This document shows, piece after piece, positions 1-15,618 of a stretch of DNA of 64,000 nucleotides. The notes below the pieces were generated by a model. It did not search any database. It was not told the DNA's origin and worked only from the letters and a program-made list of their open reading frames with translations. A program made the position numbers and the translations under genes. The first letter of the stretch is position 1; every line of letters begins with the position of its first letter. This stretch comes from Propionibacteriales bacterium (GTDB lineage: Bacteria; Actinomycetota; Actinomycetes; Propionibacteriales; Nocardioidaceae), in assembly GCA_026392455.1 (NCBI GenBank), contig JAPLCB010000011.1, positions 248,001 through 312,000 of the forward strand, given 5' to 3'.

Positions 1-3304
<3,304 letters not shown>

Positions 3305-3356
3305 GATGGCTTCTGTCCTTCGTTAGTTCTGGAAGTTCAAGCTGGGGACCGAGGTG

Positions 3357-3389
3357 CGCCAGCGCGACGGGTTCGCCGTCGCGCTGGCG
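3357..3389 (-). other. Strong hairpin between rpoB and rpoC
   Basis: A perfect 14-bp inverted repeat (3357-3370 with 3376-3389) around the loop GTTCG sits directly after the rpoB stop codon and about 50 bases before the rpoC start. There is no U-rich tail on the transcribed minus strand, so it does not look like a full terminator. It may be a partial attenuator, an RNase processing site or a stability element that sets the rpoB to rpoC ratio; the function is inferred. Confidence 0.6.
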
Positions 3390-3394
3390 GCAGC

Positions 3395-6922
<3,528 letters not shown>

Positions 6923-7021
6923 GAGTGGAGGTCCTTCCGAGGCACATGTGTGACGGCGTCAGCCCACCACAAACCGGCCACCGGACAGGCGGAATGCATT
7001 TGAGAGGAGACGCAAAGATGA

Positions 7022-7051
7022 AGGTTACCCCACGGGCATGCAGAAACGCAA
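7022..7051 (-). promoter_or_regulatory. Possible rpoB promoter
   Basis: The 229 bases between rpoB and the mce operon end carry no gene. On the minus strand a TTGCGT box (7046-7051) and a TAACCT box (7022-7027) are 18 bases apart, about 100 bases upstream of the rpoB start, fitting a sigma-70-type promoter. No other sequence marks were found; the assignment is by eye only. Confidence 0.3.
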
Positions 7052-7151
7052 CAGCCAAATTCTGGAAACTGCACAGGAAGGCTGTCCGTTGGCGCCAAGC
7101 ATGAACTCCCGCGCGGCGCAGGTCAAGCACCGACGCCCTCACGGGCGAGGA

Positions 7152-8150
7152 TCAGGGGGCCGCCGACGGGCTGGGACTGGGCGTGGACCCGGGTGACGGC
7201 GTGGCTGAGGCGTTCGGATCGACGCACTGCGGAGGGGTCTGGGCCTTCGGCTCGACGGTCTCCAGCAGCCAACGGTCACCGGACCGGACCAGCGTCGCGA
7301 CCACCTGGGACGGCCGGTAGTTCGGACCACCGCTGCTGTTGCGGGTCTCCTGGCTGACGAAGACCAGCAGCCGGACCCGGTCGGCGCCGGCGTCGATCAC
7401 GGCCGGGTCCTCCACCGTGCTCGTCACGATCGACTTGCGTGCCACCGCTGTGGCCGGAGAGTCGATGTCCGGGCGGCAGACCGTGGTGAAGGCCTTGCGG
7501 TACCGCTCCCCCAGCTCGGGGGTCATGTTCTCGGTGACCGCCGCCAGGGTGGCCTCGAGCTTGGCCGGCGTGTCCAGCTGCCGGTAGTCGTAGGAGAGAA
7601 CAGCGGTGAGTGCCTTGACCGCCGCGGTCTGGGCGGCCCGCCCGGCCTTGTAGTCGTCGGCCTTGCCGCCCAGATCTGCCTTGACGAAGACCGTGGTTGC
7701 GAACGCGAGCGAGACCACCGTCAGGACCCCGACGATCGCCAGACCCAGGGTGCTGGTCAGTGCGCCGAGGAGCCGCGCGGCCCGTCCGGGCGCTGCGTTC
7801 CCGGACTCCTGGTCCGCTGCCGGCTCGGCCTCGGACTCGGGTTCAGATTCGGGTTCGGCCTCAGCCTCGGGCTCCACGGCCAGCTCTGGCTCCGGCTCGG
7901 GCTCCGGCTCGGAGACCTGGTCGTCCTTGGCCAGGTCCACCGTCGGCGCGACGCCCGCGAGCTCGGCGTCGTACGCGCTCCGGCGCTCAGGATCCAGCAG
8001 AACGTCGGCAGCCTCGTTGAAGAGCCGGAACTGGCTGGCCCCGGTCCCGGGTTCGAACTTGTCGGTCGCGTCCCGCCAGGCAGCCTTGATCTCGGCCGGC
8101 GTCGCGGTGGGGTCGACCCCGAGCAGGTCGTACCAGGACGGAGAGGTCAT
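7152..8150 (-). CDS. Mce-associated membrane protein with degenerate J-like N-terminal domain
   Basis: 332 residues, last gene of the mce operon. The ATG start overlaps the previous stop (ATGA). Residues 4-60 resemble a DnaJ J-domain (YDLLGVDPTATPAEIKAAW, later LLDPERRSAYDAEL), but the HPD tripeptide that stimulates Hsp70 is replaced (DKFEPGTG), so co-chaperone activity is unlikely. A strongly acidic EPEPE-rich stretch follows, then one transmembrane helix (LGLAIVGVLTVVSLAFATTV) and an extracytoplasmic Mce-associated domain (VLSYDYRQLDTPAKLEATLA, DRWLLETVEPK). The C-terminus is Pro/Ser/Thr-rich. Family proteins are thought to stabilise Mce complexes in the cell envelope; the J-like part may be a protein-docking module (inference). 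Confidence 0.8.
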   Translation of the reverse strand: MTSPSWYDLLGVDPTATPAEIKAAWRDATDKFEPGTGASQFRLFNEAADVLLDPERRSAYDAELAGVAPTVDLAKDDQVSEPEPEPEPELAVEPEAEAEPESEPESEAEPAADQESGNAAPGRAARLLGALTSTLGLAIVGVLTVVSLAFATTVFVKADLGGKADDYKAGRAAQTAAVKALTAVLSYDYRQLDTPAKLEATLAAVTENMTPELGERYRKAFTTVCRPDIDSPATAVARKSIVTSTVEDPAVIDAGADRVRLLVFVSQETRNSSGGPNYRPSQVVATLVRSGDRWLLETVEPKAQTPPQCVDPNASATPSPGSTPSPSPSAAP

Positions 8151-8701
8151 TGAGCTGCTCCTGACTGCGAGGCAGCATCGCTCTGGATGTCGTCGACGAG
8201 CCACGTGCCGTTGACCCGCTGCATCGACAGGACCGCGCGCAGGTTGCGGATCTCGGTGCCCTGAGCCGCGACCGTCTCCCGGATGTGCAGGACCAGCACG
8301 GTCGCCGAATCGATGTCCTGGTCGCGCAGTGCGCTGGACACGATCAGGCCCTTCGACTGGAACTTCTGCCCCTGCAGGGACGCCTCGAACTGCTCAGCGG
8401 TGATCGAGTTCGTCTCGCTCTTGGTCGTGCTGAGCTGGTTGATGCCGTCGAGGTACTCCTGCAGCTTGGCCGTGTCCAGGGTGTCCAGGCGCAGGATGTA
8501 CTGCTCAGCGGCAGTGACCGCCTTGCGCCCCTCGGACGCGTCCGGGATGGCGTCGCCGTTGTTGAGCAGCGAGTACGGCTTGGACGTCAGGTGGTCCGAG
8601 CGGTAGAGCAGCACCGACCCGAGGCCCACCCCGAGCACGAGCAGGACGACCAGCCCGAGCAGGGTGAACCGACGGGTCTTGCTGGGAGCAGGAGAACTCA
8701 A
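8147..8701 (-). CDS. Mce-associated membrane protein
   Basis: About 184 residues: a short basic cytoplasmic N-terminus, one transmembrane helix (FTLLGLVVLLVLGVGLGSVL) and an extracytoplasmic domain with the SNTF2-like pattern of Mce-associated proteins, ending RVNGTWLVDDIQSD. The start is uncertain: I chose the TTG at 8701 (MSSPAPSKTRRF) because it lies just after the stop of the upstream MCE gene; upstream codons in the same frame read through that gene and are not credible. The 3' end overlaps the J-like gene by 4 bases, so the two are translationally coupled. Presumed accessory subunit of the Mce complex. Confidence 0.75.
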   Translation of the reverse strand: MSSPAPSKTRRFTLLGLVVLLVLGVGLGSVLLYRSDHLTSKPYSLLNNGDAIPDASEGRKAVTAAEQYILRLDTLDTAKLQEYLDGINQLSTTKSETNSITAEQFEASLQGQKFQSKGLIVSSALRDQDIDSATVLVLHIRETVAAQGTEIRNLRAVLSMQRVNGTWLVDDIQSDAASQSGAAQ

Positions 8702-8711
8702 ACGATCACGT

Positions 8712-9446
8712 CTACGGCTGCACCAACAGAGCGGTCCACGGGTCCTCCACGGCGTACGGGGCGGGCCGGTCGTTCCAGCCCGTCGTCCCCGAGTCCAGAT
8801 CGTACGTCGCGACCGGTGAGGTCCTCGGCGCGTTCTGGGCACCACGGGCGTTGGACTTCGACGCGGGTTCGGTGCATCGGGCGTCCGAGTCCATCGCCTT
8901 GTCGTCGGTCTGCAGCGGAGTACGCCGCTCACCCGGGTCGTAACCGGCCCGGCAGACGGCCGGGTTCTGGGTGAGGATGAAACCGAAGCGGGCGTTGTAG
9001 CCCTCGGAGTTCTTGGCAGCCACGGTGAACCCACCGGCCACCATGTACGGGTAGAGCACCAGGATCTGGCGGATGCCCGGGAGGTGCTTGACGATCACGT
9101 TGCCGGTGGTGACCAGATTGTTGATCAGGCTGCCGAGATCGACCTGGTTGCGCTCCAGGAAGGTCCGCAGCTCGTTCGCGGTCGCCGACCCGTTCGCGAT
9201 CAGGGCGCGCAGCGCGTCGTCGTTGTCGGCCACCACGCCGGAGAACAGCGCCAGGTCGCGGGCGAAGCTGCGGATCGCGGAACCCTTGGCGGCCTGGGTC
9301 GTCAGGACGGTGTTGCCGTCCCGGATCAGGGCCGTGGTGACGTCGAAGTTCTGGTTCGCCGCCTGGATGAAGGAGTTCGAGGTGTCGATGATCTGACCGA
9401 GGTCGTCACCGGTCCCCATGAAGCCCGCACCGAGCTCGGTGATCAC
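8712..9446 (-). pseudogene. MceF-type protein, C-terminal part (separated by frameshift)
   Basis: 244 codons corresponding to the helical and C-terminal part of an MCE (MlaD/Mce) family protein: TELGAGFMGTGDDLGQIID, long heptad-like helices, then LPGIRQILVLYPYMVAGGF, which matches LPAVRKTLVLFPYALEGG in the intact MceF at 62548-63876. It has no MCE domain or signal anchor of its own. The frame begins at a GTG whose last bases form the stop codon of the N-terminal part (GTGA overlap), so coupled translation of two halves is conceivable. Comparison with the second MceF suggests about 15 codons are missing at the junction and the frame is shifted. Confidence 0.75.
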
Positions 9447-9886
9447 GGTCTGCAGCTTGTCCTGTCGGTGGTGGAGACCGGCGTCTCGGTGCTGACCGGG
9501 GCGATCGTCGACTGGTCCTTGAGGTACGGGCCGTCGTCGGACTGCGGCTGCAGCTCGACGTACTGCTCGCCGACGGCGGACTTGTTGCCCACCAGAGCGA
9601 TCGCGTCGGCCGGGATCTTGTCCTCGGACTTGTCGATGGACAGCACCACGTTGACACCGTTGGCGGTCAGCTTCATGTCCGAGACCTGGCCGATACCGAC
9701 ACCGCGGTAGGTGACCTCGGCACCGGTGAAGATGCCGCCGGACTCCTTGAACTGGGCGTTCACCTGGTACGACGAGTCGTAGAAGAGCCGGTCGAGGCGG
9801 GCGTAGCGCGCACCGACGTACGAGACGCCGACCAGCGTGATGAACACGAAGACCAGGAGCTGCTTCTTAGTCCGTGAGGTGATCAT
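9443..9886 (-). pseudogene. MceF-type protein, N-terminal part (frameshifted)
   Basis: 147 codons: an N-terminal transmembrane anchor (KKQLLVFVFITLVGVSYVGA) and a complete MCE domain (FKESGGIFTGAEVTYRGVGI, NKSAVGEQYVELQPQ), as in the sixth MCE protein of mce operons. After TPVSTTD the frame runs into an unrelated tail (RTSCRP) and stops, while the normal continuation resumes in another frame (DKLQTVITELGAG). The start ATG overlaps the preceding stop (TGATG). It is either a real inactivating deletion, a sequencing or assembly error, or a split but coupled gene pair. Confidence 0.75.
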
Positions 9887-11283
9887 CAGCCCACCGCCAG
9901 CAATGAGGTCATGCCCGGGTCGACGCCGGGCGGAACGTACGACGTACCTGCTGGTGCGACCGCGTCGTAGGCGCTACCCGGAAGGGTCCTGCCGAGGAGC
10001 CCGCCGAGGAGTCCCCCGAGCAGACCGCCACCGGGGTTGGACGGTGTCGATCCACCGCCACCTCCACCCGGGTTGGCAGTACCGCCACCGCCGTTGGCAT
10101 TGCTGCCGGCGCAGAGGACCGCGAGGATCCCGCACAGCTGCTGGAGCTGGGTACCGCTGAGGAGGCTCTTGACGAGCTTGCACTGCGCGCCCGTCGGGTT
10201 CTTGCCGCACTGACCCAGCAGGTCCGCGACGCTGACCCCCGGCGCCAGGCCCGGGACGTTCGGCAGGTTGAACAGGTCCAGCGAGAGGTTGACCGACAGG
10301 TTCGTGAAGTCGCCCATGTGCAGGTCGCGGGCGACCTGGGGGTCACGACCGACGGCCTCGTCGATGAACGGGTAGGTGAGCGCGACCTGGAGCGACTTGG
10401 GCAGCGCGTCCCCGGCCTTGCCGAGGGACGCGAGCACGGGCGCCAGGTTCTTCAGGGCGTCGATCGTGGAGGCCTTCGACGCACTGATCACCTTGACTCC
10501 GACGGAGCTCAGGTTCGAGAGCCCCTTGAGCAGCTTGACCAGGTCGGCGCGCTGGCCGTTGATCGAGGAGAGCGCTTCGGGCAGGTCGTCGAGCGCACCC
10601 TTGATCGCGCCGTCCTGCTGGCGCAGCCGCGACGCGAGCCGGTTGACGCTCTCCAAGGTCGAGATGATCGCCGCCTTGTTGCGGTCCAGCTGCCCGGTGA
10701 AGCGGGAGAGCTGGGTGATGATCGAGCGGACCTCGTCCTCGCGACCGCCGAAAGCCTTGTCCAGCTCCGAGGAGATGCTCTGGAGCTGGCCGACGCCACC
10801 GCCGTTGAGCAGCAGGGCCAGCGCGCTGAAGACTTCCTCGACCTCGCGGTTGCGGCCCGTCGCCTCGATCGGGATGACGTCGCCGGTACCGAGCTTGCCG
10901 GTCGGGTTCGTCGGCTTGCTCAGCGAGACGAACTTCTCGCCGAGCAGGCTGGTCTGGCGGATCTCGGCCCGGGTGTTGTCCGGGAGGTCGGTGCTCTTGG
11001 GGAGCTGGACGGTGACGTCCGCGGTGTACCCCTTGAGCTCGATCTTGGTGACCTTGCCGACGGTGACGTCGTCGATCTTGACGGTCGACTGCGGCACCAG
11101 GTCGAGCACGTCCCGAAAGATGATGTGCACCGACATCGGGTTCTTCCCGGTGTCGGCTCCGCCGGGGAGCTGGACGTCGTAGATCGAGCAGCTGCTCATC
11201 GTCATGGCGGCAGCGACCGCGCCGACCACGGCGACCGAACGGCCGCGCCGGGAGAACAGGCTCTTGATCGGGTTGATGCTCAT
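9886..11283 (-). CDS. MCE family lipoprotein (MceE position)
   Basis: 465 residues, fifth MCE gene of the operon. It has a lipoprotein signal: basic start, hydrophobic run, then lipobox MSSC with the acceptor Cys at residue 32, as in mycobacterial MceE (LprK type). The MCE domain follows (KIDDVTVGKVTKIELKG ... LLGEKFVSLSKP, about residues 50-130), then a long helical region thought to form the periplasm-spanning tube for lipids. The C-terminal tail is unusually Gly-rich, with repeated GGLL units. It overlaps its neighbours by one base on each side (TGATG), so the operon is translated as a coupled unit. Confidence 0.9.
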   Translation of the reverse strand: MSINPIKSLFSRRGRSVAVVGAVAAAMTMSSCSIYDVQLPGGADTGKNPMSVHIIFRDVLDLVPQSTVKIDDVTVGKVTKIELKGYTADVTVQLPKSTDLPDNTRAEIRQTSLLGEKFVSLSKPTNPTGKLGTGDVIPIEATGRNREVEEVFSALALLLNGGGVGQLQSISSELDKAFGGREDEVRSIITQLSRFTGQLDRNKAAIISTLESVNRLASRLRQQDGAIKGALDDLPEALSSINGQRADLVKLLKGLSNLSSVGVKVISASKASTIDALKNLAPVLASLGKAGDALPKSLQVALTYPFIDEAVGRDPQVARDLHMGDFTNLSVNLSLDLFNLPNVPGLAPGVSVADLLGQCGKNPTGAQCKLVKSLLSGTQLQQLCGILAVLCAGSNANGGGGTANPGGGGGGSTPSNPGGGLLGGLLGGLLGRTLPGSAYDAVAPAGTSYVPPGVDPGMTSLLAVG

Positions 11284-12443
11284 CAGGAGATCCCCACCAA
11301 TCCGGCGAGCAGCGGGTCACCGACGGCTTCGATCCGGGCTCCGTACGTCGGGTCGTCGACCAGGGCCGGGGTCCGACCGAGACCGAGGACGCCGAGGAGC
11401 GTGGTCAGCGGACCACAGGCATCGGGAACGATCGCGCAGAGGACGACGCTGGGCTTGGCGGTGAGCTGGTCGACCGACTCACCGACGTTGGCGCGGGTGT
11501 CGAGGGTTCCCGAGGTCTCGTTGTACGCCAGGGCCAGGTTGTTCAGGGCTGCTGGTGCGTAGGTCAACGACTCCTCCAGGGCGTCCCGGTTCTTCACGAA
11601 CGCCTTGCTGATCTCGTTGAGCCCGGTGATGTTCGTGGCCAGCGCTTCCTTGTTCTCGGCGACGAAGCTCCGGATCTCGGTCATCGCGACCGACAGGTTC
11701 TGCAGCACTGCGGCAAGGTCCTGCCGCTCGTCGGCCAGGAGACCCGCGCCCGCGGCCAACGAGTCGTTGAACTTGCGCACGGTGTCGTCGTTGTCGGCGA
11801 GCGCCTTGGTGAAGGTCTCCACCTCGGCGACGGTGCCGAACAGCTCGTCCTTGTTGTTCGCCAGCGTCTTGGTGAGCTTGCCCAGGTTCTTGATGGTCTG
11901 GTTGAACTGGACGCCCTGACCACCGAAGTTCTTCGCGGTCGAGTCGATCAACCGGGTCAGCGCCCCGGTGCCGGTGGCGTCCGGCTTGTTGGCGCCGTCG
12001 GGGCCCAGCGCCTTGGTCAGCTCGTTGATCGACCCGAAGATCTCGTCGAGCTCGAGCGGGGTCGCCGTCCGGTCCACGCCGAGCGAGGCCTTGTCGGCCA
12101 GCACCGCGCCGCCCCGGTAGACCGGGGTGAGCTGGACGTACCGGTCGCCCACGATCGACGGGGAGATCACCGCGGCGGTGACGTCGTTGGGCAGCTTGTA
12201 CTTGGCGTCGTAGCTGATCTTGACGCGGACCTTGGTCCCCATCGGGGTGACGTCGTCGATCTTGCCGACGGCCACGCCCAGGATCTTCACGTCCGAGCCC
12301 TTGTAGAGCGACACCGACCGCGGGAAGTCCGCCGTCATCGTCTTCGTGTCGCCGCCACCGAGCAGCAGCAGCCCGGCGCCGACCAGCAGCGCCACCACGG
12401 CCACGACCAGGATGGCCGGGTTGGCAGTCAGTAGCTTCTTCAT
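11283..12443 (-). CDS. MCE family protein (MceD position)
   Basis: 386 residues from the ATG at 12443 (MKKLLTANPAILVVAVVALL), chosen because it overlaps the stop of the previous gene by one base. One N-terminal transmembrane helix is followed by an MCE domain (LYKGSDVKILGVAVGKIDDV ... PSIVGDRYVQLTPVYRGG), a coiled helical region (KNLGKLTKTLANNKDELFGT) and a C-terminal domain with two Cys. It is predicted to be part of the hexameric lipid-shuttling tube between inner membrane and outer envelope. The lipid substrate cannot be read from the sequence. Confidence 0.9.
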   Translation of the reverse strand: MKKLLTANPAILVVAVVALLVGAGLLLLGGGDTKTMTADFPRSVSLYKGSDVKILGVAVGKIDDVTPMGTKVRVKISYDAKYKLPNDVTAAVISPSIVGDRYVQLTPVYRGGAVLADKASLGVDRTATPLELDEIFGSINELTKALGPDGANKPDATGTGALTRLIDSTAKNFGGQGVQFNQTIKNLGKLTKTLANNKDELFGTVAEVETFTKALADNDDTVRKFNDSLAAGAGLLADERQDLAAVLQNLSVAMTEIRSFVAENKEALATNITGLNEISKAFVKNRDALEESLTYAPAALNNLALAYNETSGTLDTRANVGESVDQLTAKPSVVLCAIVPDACGPLTTLLGVLGLGRTPALVDDPTYGARIEAVGDPLLAGLVGIS

Positions 12444-13417
12444 CAGTTGCCCGCCCCCAGTGCCGGTCCCGGCGGAAGGTTCGAGATCCAGGTGTCGAAC
12501 CACGGTCCCGTTCCGAGGGTGTTGGTGAAGACCCGGTAGAACGGCGCCAGCAGGCGCAGCGAGTTGTCGAGGTTCGACTGGTTCTTGCGCAGGACGCTCA
12601 CTACACCTGTCAGGTTGGCCAGGGCCGGCTTCAGGTCGCCGCGGCTCTGCCGCACCAGGGCGGTGAGCTCGGTCGACAGCTTGGAGGTGGTGACCAGCAG
12701 GGTGTGCACCGAGTCGCGGCGGGCCACCAGGGCCCGGAGCAGGACGTCGCCGTCCTTCATCAGTGCGACCACGTCGGTGTTGCGGTCGGCCAGCACACCG
12801 GAGACCTTCTTGAGGTTGGTGAGCAGCAGGTTGACCTGCTCGTCACGCGCGGCCACGTTGGCGGACAGCGCAGACAGGCCGGAGAGGGTGCTCTTCAGCT
12901 CCTCGGGCGTGTTCGCGGTGGCCTCGGCCAACGTGTTCAGCGCCTTGGTCAGGTCGTCGAGGTTGATGTCCTCGGCGTTCTGGGCGAGGCCGGAGAACGC
13001 AGCGACCACCTCGAACGCGGGCTTGGTCCGGGTGTCCGGGATGGTCGAGCCCGCCTTCAGCTGACCGCCACCCTCGGGGACCAACGACAAGAACATCGCC
13101 CCGAGCAGGGTCTTGACCTTGATCTCGGCGCGGGTCTCGGTGCCGAACTTCGAGTCGGTCTTGATCTTGAAGGCGACCTTGACGTGGTCGCCGTCCAGGT
13201 CGACCCCGGTGACCTTGCCGACGCGGACGCCGGCGATCCGGACCTCGTCGTTGGCCTTGAGGCCACCGGACTCCTTGAAGAAGGCGTAGTAGGTGTCGCC
13301 GCCACCGATCACCGGCAGCGAGTCCGCCTTGAAGGCGACCAGGACCAGCAGCACGATCGCGATCAGGCTGGCCGCACCGATCTTGACGGGGTTTCTCTCA
13401 CGGAAGGGAACGCTCAT
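12443..13417 (-). CDS. MCE family protein (MceC position)
   Basis: 324 residues from the ATG at 13417 (MSVPFRERNPVKIGAASLIA), which overlaps the preceding stop as ATGA; an ATG 12 bases earlier is less likely. It carries an N-terminal transmembrane anchor, an MCE domain (FFKESGGLKANDEVRIAGVR ... LLGAMFLSLVPEGGG) and the usual long helical C-terminal part, ending FYRVFTNTLGTGPWFDTWI as in other MceC proteins. It is one of six non-identical MCE subunits expected in the transporter. Confidence 0.9.
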   Translation of the reverse strand: MSVPFRERNPVKIGAASLIAIVLLVLVAFKADSLPVIGGGDTYYAFFKESGGLKANDEVRIAGVRVGKVTGVDLDGDHVKVAFKIKTDSKFGTETRAEIKVKTLLGAMFLSLVPEGGGQLKAGSTIPDTRTKPAFEVVAAFSGLAQNAEDINLDDLTKALNTLAEATANTPEELKSTLSGLSALSANVAARDEQVNLLLTNLKKVSGVLADRNTDVVALMKDGDVLLRALVARRDSVHTLLVTTSKLSTELTALVRQSRGDLKPALANLTGVVSVLRKNQSNLDNSLRLLAPFYRVFTNTLGTGPWFDTWISNLPPGPALGAGN

Positions 13418-14457
13418 TTGAGGTTGCACCTCCCGTTACCGCCGGGGTACGTCTGGTACGGGACCGAGAGCGGGCCGGTCGGCAGGATGACCTTCGCCTT
13501 GAACTCGCAGAGGAAGAAGTTGAAGAAGGACCCGTAGATCGCTGTACGTCCGATCTTCTCGAGCTTGATGGGCAGGATCTGCAGGGCCCGGTCGATCTCG
13601 GAGCGACCCTGGTTGAGGTTGGTCGCGACCTCGCGGAGGCCCTTGATGCTGGCCACCAGGCCGGGACGGATCCCGGTGGTGATGTCGGCCGTCTCGCGGG
13701 TCAGCGCGGAGATCGAGTCGAGGGATCCGAGGATCGCGTCCTTGTCCTTCGTCAGGCCGCCGATGAAGGCACGGAACTGGGTGATCAGGTTGGACAGCTC
13801 GACGTCGCGGTCACCGATCGTCTTGAGCACCGAGTTCAGGTTCCCGATCACGTCGCCGAGCAGCTGGTCGCGGTTCGCCAGGGTCTGGGTCACCGAACCG
13901 GTGCTGCGCAGCAGGCCCTCGATGTTGCCGCCCTCACCCTGGAACACCTGGATGATCTCGGCGCTGAGCTTGTTCACGTCCGCCGGGCTCAACGCCTTGA
14001 ACAGCGGCTTGAAGCCGTTGAACAGCACGGTGAGGTCCAGGGCCGGCTGGGTCTTGTCCAGCTGGATGGTGGAGTCCTCGGGCAGCCTGGAGATGTCCCC
14101 GACGCCCTGGGTGAGCGAGATGTACCGCTGCCCGACGAGGTTCCGGTACCGGATCTGCGCCGTCGAGCTGCGCGTCACCTCGGTGTCGGTCTGAACCGTG
14201 AAGGTCACCCGGGCCCGGGTCCGGTCGACGATGGCGACCTCCTTCACGCTGCCCACCTTGACGCCGGCGACGCGGATGTCGTCGCCCTTGACCACGCCGG
14301 TGGCATCGCTGAAGACCGCCTTGTACGTGCGGGTGGACTCGAAGCTGAGGTTGCCGATCAGGATCACCAGCACGCCGGTGGCGAGCGTGGTGACCACGAT
14401 GAAGATGACCAGCTTGATCAGGTCACCGGTAGTCCGCTTGTCGAGGAGCTTGGGCAC
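13414..14457 (-). CDS. MCE family protein (MceB position)
   Basis: 347 residues from a GTG directly after the stop of the upstream gene (TGAGTG). N-terminal transmembrane helix (KLVIFIVVTTLATGVLVILI), MCE domain (FSDATGVVKGDDIRVAGVKV ... NLVGQRYISLTQG) and helical tail. The C-terminus has two Cys in SFFNFFLCEFKAKV and GGNGRC, a pattern shared by MceB proteins and possibly disulphide-bonded outside the cell. Member of the mce lipid-import operon. Confidence 0.9.
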   Translation of the reverse strand: MPKLLDKRTTGDLIKLVIFIVVTTLATGVLVILIGNLSFESTRTYKAVFSDATGVVKGDDIRVAGVKVGSVKEVAIVDRTRARVTFTVQTDTEVTRSSTAQIRYRNLVGQRYISLTQGVGDISRLPEDSTIQLDKTQPALDLTVLFNGFKPLFKALSPADVNKLSAEIIQVFQGEGGNIEGLLRSTGSVTQTLANRDQLLGDVIGNLNSVLKTIGDRDVELSNLITQFRAFIGGLTKDKDAILGSLDSISALTRETADITTGIRPGLVASIKGLREVATNLNQGRSEIDRALQILPIKLEKIGRTAIYGSFFNFFLCEFKAKVILPTGPLSVPYQTYPGGNGRCNLK

Positions 14458-15618
14458 TCAGCTCACCCCCAGCAGGGAGAGCAGACCGGCGTCCTGCGCC
14501 TCGGTCCCGAACGGAGCCACGCGCTGGGCGTCGCCGCGGCCGAGACCCTCGACGCCGTCGTTGAACGCCGGGATACCGGTGAACGGCACCTTCGGGTTCG
14601 GCAGGCCGAGGCAGGCCGGACCGTTGTCGGCGCCGTAGACCTGGTGGTCGGCAGGCCCGTAGCCACGGGGCTGCTGCGGAATGGTGATCAGGTCGATGTG
14701 GAACACGAATCCTCGGAAGGTGCTGGCCAGCAGCGGTGCCTGGTCGACCAGGCCCCTCAGCAGGCAGGGGAACTCGGGCGAGTACCGGTTCAGCAGCCTG
14801 GTCTGGGGCGCACTGATCTTGCCCAGTCGGACGATGTTGTCGCCGTTCGCGTCCAGGAAGGTCTTCGCCGTTGCGGAGAAGGCGGTGGTGTCCTTCAGGA
14901 ACGCGTTGAGCGTGCTCTGCTGCTCGACCAGCGTGTTGCCGGTCTTGACCGTGTTGCGCAGCGTCGCGGCGATGGCCGGGGTGACGTCCCCGTAGGTGTC
15001 GGCGACCTTGCCGAGGAGCTTGAGGTCCTCGATCAACGCCGGCACCTGCGGGTTGAAGCGCTTGAGGTACGAGTCGAGCGTCTCGATGTTCTTGCCGATG
15101 TCCTCGCCGCGTCCCTCGAGGGCCGTCGCGATGGCGTTCAGGGTGCCGTTGAGCTCCGCCGGCTGGATCGAGTCGAGCAGCGGGAACAGGTCATTCAGGA
15201 CACGCTCCACCTCGACGGGCAGCGCCGTCTGGGTAATCCGGTCGTTGGCCTTCAGCGAGGTCGACGACGGATCCTGCGGGATGACCAGCTCGACGTACTT
15301 CTCACCGAAGAGGGTCTTCGGCAGGATCGAGGCCGTGACGTTGCTGGGAACCTGCTTGATCTTGTCGGGCTTGATGCCGAGGGTCAGGACGGCACCGTCC
15401 GGGCCCGACTCGGCCTCCATCACCTGTCCGATGATGACGCCGCGGATCTTGACGTCCGCCAGCGACGGCAGCTGCAGACCGATCGTGTCGGTGTTGAGCT
15501 TGACCTCGTCGAAGGAGAGGAACTTCTGGTTGAAGATGGCGTTCACCAGCCAGACCCCGGAAGCCAGGATCAGGATCAGGACGACACCGAGGAACCGGTT
15601 GAAGGCGCGCTCTCTCAT
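14458..15618 (-). CDS. MCE family protein (MceA position)
   Basis: 386 residues, first MCE gene after the permeases. N-terminal transmembrane helix (FLGVVLILILASGVWLVNAI), MCE domain (LPSLADVKIRGVIIGQVMEA ... KTLFGEKYVELVIP), helical region and a C-terminal domain with paired Cys (PEFPCLLRGL, GPACLGLPNP), typical of MceA. The ATG overlaps the stop of the permease gene by one base. It is expected to associate directly with the YrbE permeases. Confidence 0.9.
   Translation of the reverse strand: MRERAFNRFLGVVLILILASGVWLVNAIFNQKFLSFDEVKLNTDTIGLQLPSLADVKIRGVIIGQVMEAESGPDGAVLTLGIKPDKIKQVPSNVTASILPKTLFGEKYVELVIPQDPSSTSLKANDRITQTALPVEVERVLNDLFPLLDSIQPAELNGTLNAIATALEGRGEDIGKNIETLDSYLKRFNPQVPALIEDLKLLGKVADTYGDVTPAIAATLRNTVKTGNTLVEQQSTLNAFLKDTTAFSATAKTFLDANGDNIVRLGKISAPQTRLLNRYSPEFPCLLRGLVDQAPLLASTFRGFVFHIDLITIPQQPRGYGPADHQVYGADNGPACLGLPNPKVPFTGIPAFNDGVEGLGRGDAQRVAPFGTEAQDAGLLSLLGVS

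Noticed and set aside
7152-7340. Reading the J-like protein as a true DnaJ co-chaperone
   Set aside because: The HPD motif is missing and no G/F-rich or zinc-finger region follows; the rest is a Mce-associated protein.
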